From the NCBI GenBank assembly GCA_015680685.1, contig MNCI01015530.1, forward strand, positions 71,887-135,886: a DNA stretch of 64,000 nt, written 5' to 3'. Shown piece by piece: positions 48,187-60,639 of the stretch. The stretch is from Gnetum montanum. Taxonomy: Eukaryota > Streptophyta > Gnetopsida > Gnetales > Gnetaceae. The stretch's first letter is position 1; the number at the start of each line of letters is the position of its first letter. The position numbers and the translations under genes were made by a program. The notes under the pieces were generated by a model, which saw only the letters and a program-made list of their open reading frames with translations, was not told where the DNA came from and searched no databases.

Positions 48187-49386
48187 TGTGGACCTTTTGG
48201 TGGGTTAAAACATTAAGTAAAATGGAGACAAAGGTTGTTTGTGGTTGTAGGACCAAGATGAGATGACAAGGAACACACTAGTATAAACACAAGGAGAAAG
48301 TCATCCACATGGTCTTAAGGTTTCATCCACAAAAGGAAACCTTAAAGGAAAGTTATCATCATTGAAGCATGCAAAAGATTAAGGTTGTGGACAAGGAATG
48401 ATGAATTCATCATGTAAAGGAAGGTTGAACAAAGATGTCTTTGAGAAATAGTAGACATCTTGGCAGAATTGAAGGATGCACAAGCAAAGACATCTTCAAG
48501 AAATAATAGACGTCTTTCCTTAACAAAGATGTCTTCCATTAGGAAAAGACGTCTTCATAGAATGCAGGCCAATTTTAGAAAGACATGCTTCATCAAATAA
48601 AGACATCTTCTCTAATGAAGATTTCATAAAGATGTCTTTCCCAGATAAATAAATCTTCCCAGAATAGAATGGAAATACAAAAAGACTTCTCAAGCATGAA
48701 GAAGATCTCTTCCATGACTATTAATGACTACTGGATAGCCATTGCATGAGTTCCAAGATGGATTTTAACGCAAAAAGCTATAATAAGACATCATATGCAT
48801 TGGAAAATGTGCAAGCTTGTGTACAATCATTGTCTAATCATTTTTCTATCATTATAATCACTGTTTCTCTTCATTGTATCATCATTTGTTCATTATAAAG
48901 TGTGCTATACCTAAAAGTACAAGGATCAACAAATTAAGTTGCATTCATCCCTTGTAATTATTATTCTTTATTTCCCTACGGGGTTGATGTGCTTCTTGTG
49001 GGAAGGCATCTTACTTGAGCTTGTTGAGTTCCTATGGGATTGAGTGATTGATGTTGTAGCACAACACTCTAGAGTGGAGATCAAGATTGTAAAGGTTGTG
49101 GAAGCTTAGAAACCACATTCTAAGCCTAACAAGACCTTGCAAGGTTGAGTGGTTGGAGTTGTAGCATAAAACTCCAAAGTGGGGCTTGAAGATTATATAG
49201 GGTGTAGACCCTTCAAACCACATTTGAGAGCAACAAAGTTTGGAGGTGTGCTTGTGATCTACCCTCTGAGTGTAGACTATCCAAGTTTGGGAACCATGTT
49301 AAGTTTGGTGTGTGTGTGCTTTCTCCTAAAATGTTTGAATTTAGGGAACATATTCATTTCTCCCCTTTTAATTTTAACTATCCATA
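48187..49386 (+). repeat. 3' LTR of the gag-only Copia-type element
   Basis: 1200 bp, starts TGTGGACC, ends CTATCCATA, then CCCTA. The AAGATGTCT cluster is at 48428-48690. Confidence 0.9.
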
Positions 49387-49699
49387 CCCTACACTGACAT
49401 AGGGTAGTCAGTGCATCCTCAAAATCACAATTTATATGATGGATCCTTGGTGAAAGCCAATAATTGAGGAAGCATGATAGAGGATCCATAGAACATCTAA
49501 ATGAATTAAAAATCATCCTATGAAGCTTGAAATCATACAAACAATCTCAAAGTGTGACATATGGAACTAAGGTATATCTTGGAAGATTAAGAACCTCAAC
49601 TAGACATGCTAGGCTATAAAAATAGGGCATATGAAATACTTCCCAAATCTAGGGCTTATATTTGTCATACAAATTACCACTAGAAATCTCATCAATCAT

Positions 49700-51357
49700 C
49701 ACAACTTGTGTTTAAGCATACATAAAGCATATGTCAATAATCCATTTCTATTACATCACATAAGCTAATAGTGATTCATTGGTAAGTCTTGGATCCNAAC
49801 CCAATACTATTTTAAGGGTGTCTCATTACTAATTGGTTCACACAACGCATTCTAGCTTCACCCATTGACTTATCATAAATGGCCAATGCTACATGGATTA
49901 TAACATAATCATAAGATGTACTAGGTTAGCTTAGCCTTAGGAATCACATATACTAATACCCCATGCACACATGTATGACATATATACTAGTAGATACAAG
50001 CATCTTGTTCTACATGATCTTGCATAATAAGAATCATATGATTTAATAAATTATTATGAAAACATAACACATTAGTAGTTATTACAACTTATGCTTCATG
50101 ATCATGTATATAATGCATATGACATATCGACATACATATTAGAACCCAACATGTACAAAACTAGTGGTAAGGGTCTCAAATCAATCATAACATAGCTAGC
50201 ATAATCCATAATTATATTGCAAAGAACATATAACATATCCATCCATCCTCAAGGTAATACCATGTTTATATGATTTACACATCTACATCACATCCATAAT
50301 TAGAACATTCTCATATATATATATGTCACACACATTATCCTGCATGCATAATACCTCCAATAGATAGCTTTGGGAAACATGAGAACACATTCCTAATCAT
50401 TATGCATCATTGCAATCATAAATATATACTTTAGTTGTTATTACTAGTGAGAACTTAGCTTTAATAAATCAAAATTGAAACTAAAGAATTCAAACCTACA
50501 CACACATTTGAGAACAAGAAAGAAACAAATCTTTATTATTGCTGGAAAATGAAAGAGAAATCCAAATGTTGGAAGAAAAAATCTAGGAGAGGCAAGTAAT
50601 TAAGATTCAAAATGATATACTTACACACAAAATGGCTATGAAGCCTCAAAACAATGGATGCTCAAATAGAGCTTAACATCACACCCTCCTCACTTCTTTC
50701 TCTCTTTTCCAAATGGATGCTTATGAGGTCCATTTATACTTTTTCATCATGGCCTTGCTTTGCCTTTGACATTCAAAATTGAAATTTTAAGTCTATTATA
50801 ATCCACACAATAACATCCCATGGATGGATAAGATGTGTTTCGGGAAGAGGAGACATCTCATCCAAGAGCAATCATTTCATAGAGGAGATGTCTTGCAAGT
50901 AGTGTAGACATCCTAGTTCTAGAGGAGACATCTTGTAGGTGGTGTAGATGTCTTTCCAAAGTTGTAAGCTTGTACAAGAGACATATAGCTTGTATGATAG
51001 ATGTCTACACTTCAAATAAGACATCTTGTCTTGGTAGGAGATGTATATTTTGGAAAGGGAGACACCTACACTCTAAGGGAGATGTCTATACTTTAGAAGA
51101 GACATCTATCTTGGTAGGGCCAAAAATAAAGATGCTCATTTTGAGGTATGAAATGTTTAGACATCTTCAAACATGTTTGTATTGATTCTAGAATTTCTTG
51201 AAATTATCAAAATAGCTGAAAAAAACCTCAAAACATGCCAAAATACTTAAAAACATAGAGAGATACTACAAACAAACATGAAACACTCATAAACCTCAAG
51301 AGACACACAAAACAATTCCATTGAGGATGATACATGGGTTGGGTGATATCCTCATCA
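49700..51357 (-). repeat. 3' LTR of a chromovirus ('X', right copy)
   Basis: On the minus strand the LTR starts TGATGAGGATATC at 51357, after the purine tract GGGAGAGA. It includes a TATA-like GTATAAATGGA (about 50730), AGATGTCT motifs at 50825-51115, and a long AT-rich part. The left limit is uncertain and could extend beyond element Y into 16781-17893. Confidence 0.55.
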
Positions 51358-54130
51358 TCTCTCCCATTCTTAAAATTAAAGCTTATCTTTAAGTTGGTTG
51401 TACACTTAGGATAGCATTAAGCTCACATAAAACCAAGTCTTTATCATGAATACAAATTGCATTTTTGGGTCCCTCATCATTTCAATGCATCAAGTACTCA
51501 TGTATTTCTTGGCTCCTTGTGCTTCTAGCTTTCCTTTCTTGTAGCACAAATGGTTTTATTGATGAATTGGATGAATTTTGATCTTAAAGTGCATCTTTGA
51601 GGATCTCATGACTATTCTCCATGTTAGATGTAAGCATTTTTCCATGGAAATGGCTCAAATCTAAAAAATTGAACATGCAAGAAAATAAAAAATGATTAGG
51701 AAGATCTAGCTCATAGGCATTTTTATTTAGTTTGGGCTTGATCTAAGATAGACCAATATTCTTGGGATTTGAACTTGGTGAAGTTTACATTCTTCAATCT
51801 CTTCTTGCCGAAATGGAGCCATACATAAATATCAACATTTAATATCACCTTTTTCTTTCCCAAGTTCTTGGTAGTAGCAACTTATTTTGCCTTGCCTTCA
51901 AGTTTTGTCTTTACTTGCTTATGGAAGTCTTGCATGATTTTCATAAAATCTAAACTAACATGCACAAAATCATTAAATTTTCTTAAATCATCTACCATCC
52001 TATGAGAATAACCATATTTTTTCTTAAATGAACTTTCCCAAAAGTTAGAATAATAAGAATTATTCTAACTAAACTTAGCTTATGATAAAATATTTTTCCA
52101 TCTATTAGGATGATCTTCACAAAGACACCTTAAAATTTTTAGCAATGATTTAATTTCAACTTTAGTTAGGCCAATATTTTTTATACCCAATAGTTTTCAC
52201 AATGACCTCCAAAAACTTGCGGATGATAAACACTAGAAAAAGGATAATTTTATATCCAATAGTTTTTACAATGACCTCGAAAAATGACTTTTAAATTTAA
52301 CATCTCTATCACTTAGAATATTTAATGGGAGATCATGTTATATTACAAAATTTTGAAAATAAAAGTAAGCAACATGAGATTCCCTTACAAGGGATAAAAT
52401 TGGCCATTTTTTTAAATTTATCAACAATAACAAAAATAGAATCATGACTAGCTTGTGTCCTGAAAATCCAAAAAATAAAATCCATAGAGATACTTTCCCA
52501 TAAAGCATTAGGAATTGACAAAGGAAAATAATCTCCAACAATATCCTTACATCCCTTTTCATTTTTGGCAAACAATATGCTCTGCAACAAATATATTTAT
52601 ATCATTTTGCATACTTGGATAATAGTAGCTCTTCCTCGTAAGCTCATAGGTCTTTGTCTTATTCATGTGAAAAGCCATATTGTAATTATGATTTTCATCC
52701 AAAATTATTGACTTGAAATCATACGTTCGTATACATACCTTATCATTCTTGAAGAGGATACCATATTGTAGATGATAGTCCTTCCACCTATCCACTCTAC
52801 CAAGAAATGGAGCGTTAAGGTCTTTTCAAACCTCTTTAAAATTATCATCATGAGAGTAAAAGAAGTCAAGGCCTTAAGTCCTTCTACTTGAGCATATGAA
52901 TGATTCACAATATGATACTATATTAATTTTTCTACTTTTATGTTTTAGCACAAAGTGGAATTCTTAGATCTACTCCATTCATTTCATATGCTTAGCACTT
53001 AACTTATTTTGTAAATTCAAGAATTATAATGCCTTGTAATAAGTCAATATCAAAAATTCACTTCCCATTAAATAATGCCTCCAATGTTTTATTGCCTAAA
53101 GTATGGCATTCAACCCTTTTTTATAGAGACTATAGTTTTTCCTTAATTCATTCAATTTTTTAGAGAAAAATGCAATAGTTGTACCTTCTTGGAATAGCAC
53201 CCCTTAAAATATAAGTTCGCTTCCATGCACCTTAACTTCAAAAATGTTGAAGAAATTTGGAATAGTCAATACTAGTGCATTACAAATTTTTTCTTTCAAA
53301 GATTGGAATTATTTTTCCATATTTTCATTTCATACAAAATTTGAATTCTTCTTTAAACAACCAAGCATAGGACATGCAGTAGAATTAAAATTTCAAATAA
53401 AATTTCTATAAGAACCAACCAAACCAAGAAGAGATCTTACCTTTCTCACATGTTTAGGTGAAGGCCACTCCTTGATTACCTTGATCTTTCTTGAATCCAT
53501 TTTGACTTCGTTTTTGAAAACATCATGAACAATTTATTTCTTTATAAAATAATATTTCCTGGAAATAATTACTAATTTGGCCTCATGCAAATTTCAGTAT
53601 ACTAATCTTAAGTGTTGCACATGTTCCTCCTCATTAGAACTTCATGCAAATTTCCCAATAAGATCCCTCAAATCTTCATGCATAAGTCTCATGAATGTTG
53701 CTAGAGCACTAGTTATTCCAAAAGGCATGACTAACCATTTTTACAAATCATCTAATGTCTTAAAGACTATTTTTTATTCATCTCTTGGTGTAATATGAAT
53801 TTGTTGATTGCCACTATTTAAATCAATCTTGAAGACACTTTTAGCATTAGCAAGTACATTAAGAATGTCATCCATTATAGGAAGAGAAAGCCTATAGTTG
53901 ATAGTAAGCCTATTGGCAACCATAGAATCTATGACTGTTTTCATCTGATCTATATCCTTCTTTGGAATAAGTACAATTGAAATAATACAAGGAGAAATGG
54001 ATTTATTAATGAAGCCACTAGAGAGTAATTTATTTGCTTATGTAACTCCTTCCTTTGAAATGGGTTCAGTAAGATCTCTCATTTGGAATGACAGCTCTAG
54101 GCTTAAAATTAATTTGATGTTGAACTGACT
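51358..54130 (-). pseudogene. pol: Chromovirus pol remnant: RT, RNase H, integrase
   Basis: Minus strand, from about 54130: RT (ISIVLIPKKDIDQMKTVIDS; VFKIDLNSGNQQI; MPFGITSALATF; the YVDD region is damaged), the RNase H zone (AFFSKKLNELRKNYSLYKKG, LNAILQAIKHWRHYLMGSEF), the integrase zinc region (TRKSYYYPSMQNDI) and core (WESISMDFIFWI, DSIFVIVDKFKKMANFIPC near 52400-52500; SSVYHPQ), with a C-terminal basic part towards 51700. The IN signature and 3' LTR type suggest the Tekay/Reina side of the chromoviruses. gag and protease are missing at the right edge, where a Tat-type gag begins. There are many stops. Confidence 0.75.
52178..52286. repeat. Tandem duplication of about 38 bp inside the chromovirus integrase
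   Basis: Text like TTTTATACCCAATAGTTTTC..ACAATGACCTC occurs at 52178-52216 and again at 52246-52286, about 68 bp apart. In protein terms a GHCxNYW motif is repeated on either side of SSVYHPQ. Confidence 0.7.
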
Positions 54131-54169
54131 TCAAAGATCCCAAAGACCCTGCTATCATTGAATGTAGGC

Positions 54170-56140
54170 AATCCTTGAGACTTAGGGGGCAAAGTCCTGA
54201 CTTTGTAGTAAGAAATGAAGAACACTATAACTTCATATTCACCAAGATCCAAGCTAGCATGGCTATCCCATCAGCAGAAGGAGAGGCCAAGAGGGAATTC
54301 GAGCTCATCCATCACCATGGAAAAGAGTATATTTCTTCCCCCTATGATCAAATGCCCCTTAATGACATCTATGCTTGCATCTTAGCCCTTCTCATTGAGG
54401 TTGATAAGAACAACTAGAAGGCTACCTCCAAGGGTCTTTTTCAATAAGGGATCCCACAAGGCATAGTTTCCACCTCTATCCCCTTTACCTCTTCCTCTAG
54501 ATAGGTCCCACAACCTTCATCCCCATTGTACTTGATCATGTTTGGGCCTACGCCAATCATTGTTGCACACTAGGCACAATCAGTGTCACAACCAACCACC
54601 TTTCACTTATCCATGCCCTTTTCTACTGAACCTAGGTTAGTTCGAATAATGGTAGTGGTAGCTACTACTACTAATCTACTGACTAGCCATGTGGGATCCA
54701 CAATGGGGCCTTAAGAAACCCAAGGGTTTCACACCCCTTTTGTCCCATTTGTGCCCTAGATACTAACATAAACGTTTTTTTCCTCATTTGGTCCATAAAC
54801 TATGACCATGACACAATTGATCCCTTCCATTTTGCAACTAATAGTGAGGCTAGAAGCCTCACAACAAATACCATAGCCACACATGCAAGCCTTGTAGTTG
54901 GCAAGGCCACCACAGGGCTTGGATTAGGCTTTCTAGATGATCTAGGACCTAATGAAGGAGTTGAAGAGGCTCAAAGCCTCTACTTCTCAAAGTGTTAAGA
55001 TGATGGATTTTTACTAGGATGATCCCATTAGTCCTGTGATCCCACCCTTGACACTTTCTCTTAGTTTCCCTATTCCAGAATTCAACAAATATGATAGAGA
55101 AGGTGATCCCAATGCTCACCTGATAACCTTTTGATCCAAATGTTTGCTATTGTAGTCATGGCCTCATACTATCATGAGGACTTTTCCTATGTTCTTAACT
55201 AGGAAAGAACTTGATTGGTACTACACACTATCTAGAGGATCCATATACTTTCTTGAGGACTTGATAGCCTAGTTTCTTAACCTCTTCAAGTATAACTTGA
55301 AGCTTAATACCATGCTTGACCAACTTATGAAGATCAAGCAGGGATCCCTAGAACATGTGCATAAGTTCATCCAATAGTGGAATGGATTACTCAACAAGAT
55401 ACTAGAGCCCATAGATGAAACCCACCTTTTGGCTATATTTAAGAGGATGCTAATGACTTTATCATGTCCAAACACTACTATCTTGATTTGTGGTCCCTCA
55501 GCTAAGCATTCTCCTAGATCAAGAACATATAAAATGCTATGGAGGCCAATCATGACCCAGCCTACCTAGGATAAAAAAATCAACATATGCAAAGAAACAA
55601 GGAAAGGAGAAAACAAACAACATGACTGTAGTGATTCTAACCAAAGAGAGAAAGACCACTAACCAGAGGGCAAGGAACACTACACCTAAGGTCCTCACTA
55701 ACAACCATAATAACCATGATAAACCTTTGGGGCTACCGCATTGAATACAAATAGATCTAATTTTGTGCAAAAGGACTATAGCAAGTGCACTTCTTCACCT
55801 TTGAAGTCATTTGAGTTGCTAGATGAGATTTTGAAAAGTTGGCACATGCAATATAAGCATATGATCGAAGCCACTCTAAAGAAGCATGAGCGGCTATGCA
55901 AAATAGCCAAGGATCCTACTCGAGCAACAAAGGATGGCCCTCAAATACCTATGTACTTTAAACTAGACCACTTTTTCCACTATTACTAGTTGCCTGGTCA
56001 TGACATAGATTTTTTCCTTATGTTGAAGGATGACTTGTAGAAAATGATAGACAAGGGAGAGATGCTCCTAGATGCTTCCAACTTGGTCTGACTAGAAAAT
56101 TAATCAATGCAAGTGTACAAGGATCCATTGAATGCTAATA
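54170..56140 (+). pseudogene. gag: Second Tat-like gag ('N2')
   Basis: 54175-54417 is open and aligns with the start of N1 Gag (EAKREFELIHHHGKEYISSP beside KHSFEFTYYNGREFIPTP). A full gag domain lies at about 55070-55470 (PEFNKYDREGDPNAHLITF, WYYTLSRGSIYFLEDLIA, LDQLMKIKQGSLEHVHKFIQ), then MYFKLDHFFHYY...LPGHDIDFFLMLKDD near 55950-56040. That last segment is the Tat Cys/His region with both cysteines lost. No 5' LTR is present: N2 begins abruptly after the chromovirus remnant. Confidence 0.75.
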
Positions 56141-56663
56141 ACAGCCCCTATGTTATTTCAACATTCAACATAGATGACAATTGGAGACCAGTGAGGGAAC
56201 CATTCATATCTAGGTACCCTCTCATGATGAAAGGGCCTATTCAGCTTTCACTAGCTCAAGATCCCCTTTCTTTGTGAGAGTACCATCATGGGCACATCCA
56301 GGAAAACATTTTGTCATCAGGATGCCCCAACCTAACACAACTCCACTAGCTGTAGCCCAACCAACTAACATGACCACATAATGAGCTCTTGTGGTGGCCA
56401 ATGCTACTACCTCTTCCTCACAACCAAAAATTAACAACCAAAGACTTCAACCAAGCAAAGGAAGAAGAATAAGCAAAATCCTAGCAATAAGGGTGATAGG
56501 TAAATAAAGGCACAAAAGGAAATGGAGCCACCAAAGCCCACTTCCACCTCATCAATGCCCATGACCTCCTCTACCTAGCCCACTTCAACCAAAAATCCAT
56601 AGACCAAAAAAAAGAGGAGAAGACCTAGTAGTAATCACATAAGGCCAAAGTTCACATTTTGGG

Positions 56664-57430
56664 ATGCATGAACAAAGTGAGGCACAACTGGGGCAACAAC
56701 CCACAACCAATGATAAAAGGTTCCTCAATGTGATGGATATGATCAGAAAATCCCTTAAGAAAAAGAACACAACTTTGAGCTTATATGACCTAATCATGAC
56801 TGTTGTAACACATCGTGAGGTGTTAGTTAAAATTTTGAATTCTATCCCCATTAGTGAGGACATCCTTGCTAATGAGGAGTCCATCCATGTAGTGATGGTT
56901 CCTCCCTCTCCAAGGGAGAGGAAGTTAACACTCCTAGTATTTTGTGATAGTGAAATCAAGGCCAATCCCAAAAATGATGAGGTAACTAGGGCTCATCTAT
57001 TCATAGCCATATGCAGAGGACATTTTAATGTGCATTGGATGTATGTTGATGATGGAGTTGCAACAAACATCATCCCATGCATAATCATTGAATGCTTGGA
57101 CTTAATAGAGAAAATATAGCCTATAACAACCATAGCTCTCAAGTCCTTCAATGGATCAAGGGCTTCCATCAAGGGGTCTCTCTCCTTGGACTTTGTGGTA
57201 GGGGAGCAATTCCTCATGATCGCCAATTTCTTGGTGGTGAAAGAGATGTAGTTTCCCTAGCTGGCAACAATGTGAACATAGAGTAGGGGTATGAAGTGGA
57301 GCTTCAAGAGGAAACTCCCAACCATGAAGTCCATCAACCCAAGAGAGAAAAACAACCCATGAAAAATAATGATGGGCAATAGGATGTGTCATTGGATAAG
57401 GTCCCTTTCAACATCATTAGTGAAGGGGAT
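56664..57430 (+). pseudogene. N2 aspartic protease
   Basis: The 151-codon frame 56664-57119 includes SLYDLIMTVVTHREVLVKIL, shared with N1, and the active site MYVDDGVATNIIP, where the D-D-G missing from N1 is intact. The continuation (LKSFNGSRASIKGSL) is frame-shifted and lacks a clear LILGRSWL block. Confidence 0.75.
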
Positions 57431-57775
57431 GGTGAGTATAAATTTTTTTAGAATAGGCCTTATACATTTCCTAACCTTTCAAAGATTTGGAAAAGTTTGC
57501 ATAAGTAATGTGCACCCCTACTCCTTCCATGCTATGCCCTTATGAACTTTATAGCCATTTCTATCATAACCATTTAATCTAATTTTTCTCTTTGTTAAGT
57601 AGTTATTGCCTTTTTTTTTTGCCTATGTTTCATTTTAATTTTTATGCATATAGCCTAGAAGTTTATTTTATTTGCATTTTCATTTATGATACCCTTATTT
57701 ATTTCTTTATTTTTCTTTTTTAGCATGATATAAACTAAAAAGCCATAAAAGCTTTAAAATAATATGAGTTTATCT
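57431..57775 (+). other. N2 spacer after protease
   Basis: T-rich, no recognisable coding sequence. Confidence 0.4.
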
Positions 57776-57890
57776 TCAGCCATAGTTCACTAAAACTTTA
57801 AGCTAGCAACATGGCCTACCATGGTCTTAAATTGGAAAAAATAATCACACAATATGGCCTGCCATTGCCTAAAACTAGCAAACATTTATT
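57776..57890 (+). repeat. N2 motif array, about three units
   Basis: ACTAAAACTTTAAGCTAGC, ATGGCCTACCATGGTCTTAAATTGG and ATGGCCTGCCATTGCCTAAAACTAGC match N1 array 1 in sequence and in place: after protease and before the antisense gene. Confidence 0.75.
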
Positions 57891-58179
57891 TTATTTTATT
57901 TTATTTACATTTAGCCTTTAAACGCATCACTTAGCTATTTAACTTTATAGCCAAAATTGCCAACATATCCATTTACAACATTTACAATACTAGATATATA
58001 TATATAGCTAAAAATGAAACCTAAAATTTAAACCTAAAATGTTTATAACATACATAGCCATGGCCACACTATATGGAAAAAATGTCAAATGATAACAACA
58101 GTCATCTATAACATAGCTTGGATAATAATAACCATAAACATAAAAATAAGAACATGCTGAAAAGGATAGATGGAGGATG

Positions 58180-59105
58180 CTAAGGGGCATCTAGAGGAGG
58201 AAGTGGTGGATCATTTTCACCCTGAATGCTAGGGCCACCAATGTCTTTTAATTATTGAAATACAACAACACATAGCTAGTTAGTAACCAATAGCGAAAAC
58301 CATAACTTAAAACAAAACTAAAACATAAATCAAACCTATGATGACTCTGGCTCCATGACTCCCTGGGATAGATGTGGAAGGCCATCGTCCAAACAATGAA
58401 GGATATGGTCCTTTGTCATATTAACTCAATAAATATCCCCAAGATCAATGCTAATTAGGATGCCATTCTCGTCTATTGCAGTCCAAGTAGGTGGCTCCCA
58501 TGTAATAGTAGCCATAGAGGTCTTACCTACAATAATGGTAATTTGAGGGGTAGGGGATTTTTCCACCATGAGATTACGCTCAAAGAGCTAATAGGGACTC
58601 TCATCTTAGATCCCCTGAATGAACAACTCTCTCTTACATCATTCAACTAAATCCTCTTTGAGCCACTTTAAGTAGGCTTCACGATCAACCTTATACTACT
58701 GCTTGTGATCCTTTTGTTTCCTACTCCACTCTAAGACTCAAGCATAGTAATCCTTCCAATCCTCAACCTTTTGGAAGATGAGGCCCATCTACATTTGCTA
58801 TTCTGTCATCTTATGTGAATGCACTACTTTGTCTTGAATGACATGCCAGTAGTGGGCCCACATGATCTCTTTGATCCATAATTCCCTTGAGTTAGCCACT
58901 TGGGCTTCCACAAAGGCCTTGTGGTCCTAGAGTTCTCTTATCATCTCCTCTTGTTGTTGAGTTTTCTCCCTTAAGGCCACACCTTTTTTCCATAGGGATT
59001 CGTTGGACCTCTCTAACTCCCATGAATTTTTTGCACATGACATAGCTAGATCAGTAGCAGTCTTGTACAACTTCAAGGGTATGCTAGAGACATCAAAGGG
59101 AAGTG
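58180..59105 (-). pseudogene. N2 copy of the antisense gene, last two exons
   Basis: Minus strand: the penultimate exon is 59105-58336 (770 nt, against 821 nt in N1). Its acceptor is TTTCAATTGCAG and its donor TCATAG|GTTTGA. The last exon is 58244-58180, ending DAP-TAG. The intron is 91 bp (87 in N1). The protein reads PFDVSSIPLKLYKTATDLAM... then EEMIREL, MTEQQM/MGLIFQKVEDWKDYYA, LEWSRKQKDHKQ/YKVDREAYLK, matching N1 HEIIEQRMQMDLLAQKNYDW, KDYSVKFYEWGQSQKNHKHM. The end of the exon (TAIDENGILISIDLGDIY) matches N1 (IAIEKEKVATNVDFGDRN). About eight stops. Upstream exons are not recognised in 59106-60600. Confidence 0.7.
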
Positions 59106-60639
59106 CTGCAATTGAAAACCTTAATTTCTAGAAAAAAAACCAAGGATCCTTGGTGCAAGTAGTTTCCCAAACCTAAATCCCTAGGGCCCTCATGATAAAA
59201 ATGGGATTTGAGGTGCCCTAGATTGTCTGGCAGATCAACTAGGGACTTATGAGATGAAAAATGTGAAAATATAAATAGATCCAAATGATGCACAAATAAT
59301 AAATTTATTTTTGAATACAAAAAACAAAACTTAAAACCTTATTGAGAAAAGAATAAAGAATAAGTTAGAGAAATGTGTACAAATGGTGCTCAGATGAGCA
59401 AAAAAAAAGGGGAGTTCACTTGTTCAAGATTTCAAAGCCCATTGATGCCAAGGTGATCTACTCCATGATTTCGGTGCTAAGCTACTCTTGGTGTTATTGA
59501 AGCTTCCTTCACTATTGCAACATTTTATCTATCAATTGGGTTGTTGTAGGGGGGTTGGACAGGTGGAATATTTGGGTGCCAAGTTGCTCCACTCTAGGTT
59601 TGGAATCCCAGAAGTGTAGTAATAACACAAAAAATCCACCAAATTTGAAAGCCTCATTGCTTCCACATTGAGGCTCAATCAAATGAAAGTATGGAAAATT
59701 TCAAGATCTCTTGAGTGCCTAAAAATGCTCCAAGTATGGAATTGTGTATATGCAAACTACTTGAAAATTACTTGAACTTGCTTGAAATTGCTAGAAAAAT
59801 AATGTTTAACTTGTTAAAAAATTTTGGAACCTCCAAATGATGTTTGAGGATGGCTTTTATAGGGTCTTTGGGCTATGATTGGGGTTGCAAATTGGCTATA
59901 AAATGGTTGCTAATTTGTTGCAAATTTAGGTGAGATGGGTGCCTGAATTTCGGAGGTTACTGTACATAGTAAGTGCATCCTCCCATGGCCATTTTGTTTA
60001 CTATAAATAGTAACCAGGATGCACCTTTCATGCTGGAAATNCCAAGCTAGGAGGAACCTTCACATTGGGGGGAAACTTCCCAAGCTAACAGGGGAAAGTT
60101 TTCAAGTTGTGCATTTGGTCTTCACATTGAAGCGGGGGAAGGAGGGAAAGTTTCCAAACCTCCCACCCTTTCATGTTGGGGGTAGGTGAGATCTACCCCC
60201 TATAGGTGTTTCTAGTGTAGAAAGATGCATAACCCCCCCTGTAAAACCTAGAAAATTTCATTTTTTAACATTCCAAAAGGCATTTTTGACCATCCCAAGC
60301 CCAAATATAGACACTAGGTGACTTTTTTTCACTTGGGGAATGAGGCTTTAACCACTTATGAGGCATTTGTCAACCCCAAAAGTATAAAGTATGTGAAATT
60401 ATCCATTGTGGATTACAATTTTCACATTTACAATGAAATTTTTCTTTAGGTTTCATGGGGTGAAAGCTACATGATGAAGATTGGTTATAACATGCAAAAT
60501 TTTGTGGTGTTTCAATGGCCCCTCTTTGTTGGTTCTTAGAGGATTGACCCATGAGGCATTGACAAAGAATACAAGATGCCATTGCATATTGTAATGCTAC
60601 AATGCATATAGGCCACATGAGAATTAGGCTATCCAAGTT
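59106..60639 (-). other. Unassigned region upstream of the N2 antisense exons
   Basis: No exon matching N1 exons 1-6 was found. A minus-strand TATA-like CTATAAAAG lies at 59854-59862 and a palindromic TTACTATAAATAGTAA at about 59998-60013. Either could be a promoter of the antisense gene or part of an LTR. 60041 is an ambiguous base. Confidence 0.4.

Larger units (their letters stand above)
43620..49386 (+). mobile_element. Copia-type LTR element with gag only (TR-GAG-like)
   Basis: LTRs are 43620-44849 and 48187-49386, both starting TGTGGACC. The PBS is TGGTATCAGAGC. CCCTA is duplicated exactly at 43615-43619 and 49387-49391. The 3.3-kb interior encodes gag and a second polar ORF, but I find no protease, integrase, RT or RNase H in any frame. 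This matches the published class of non-autonomous LTR elements that keep only GAG (TR-GAG). The paralogous Y LTR at 18811 shows the unoccupied target, confirming the insertion ends. Confidence 0.85.
17899..49694 (-). mobile_element. Minus-strand gag-bearing LTR element ('Y'), carrying two nested elements
   Basis: The two LTRs are 17899-19111 (3') and 42652-49694 (5', interrupted by a 5.8-kb insertion). Both run TGATAG...CTCATCA on the + strand. A purine tract adjoins the inner edge of the left LTR and a tRNA-Asp-like PBS adjoins the inner edge of the right LTR, giving minus orientation. ATCAT flanks both outer edges (17894-17898 and 49695-49699). Gag is at 41323-42545. No RT or integrase was found in the remaining interior (19112-20419 and 38946-42651), so it was probably non-autonomous or lost pol. 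LTR identity is about 80%. That the two LTRs belong to one element is inferred from orientation and the shared duplication. Confidence 0.65.
42652..49694 (-). repeat. 5' LTR of element Y, split by a Copia-type insertion
   Basis: Without the insertion (43620-49391 including one target repeat) the LTR is about 1271 bp, close to the 1213 bp of the other LTR. Left part 42652-43619, right part 49392-49694. The TATA box CTATAAATAC is on the minus strand at 43458-43467. Confidence 0.75.

Noticed and set aside
59998-60013. TTACTATAAATAGTAA palindrome as a transposon end
   Set aside because: No duplicated target or second copy was found nearby; kept only as a possible TATA box.
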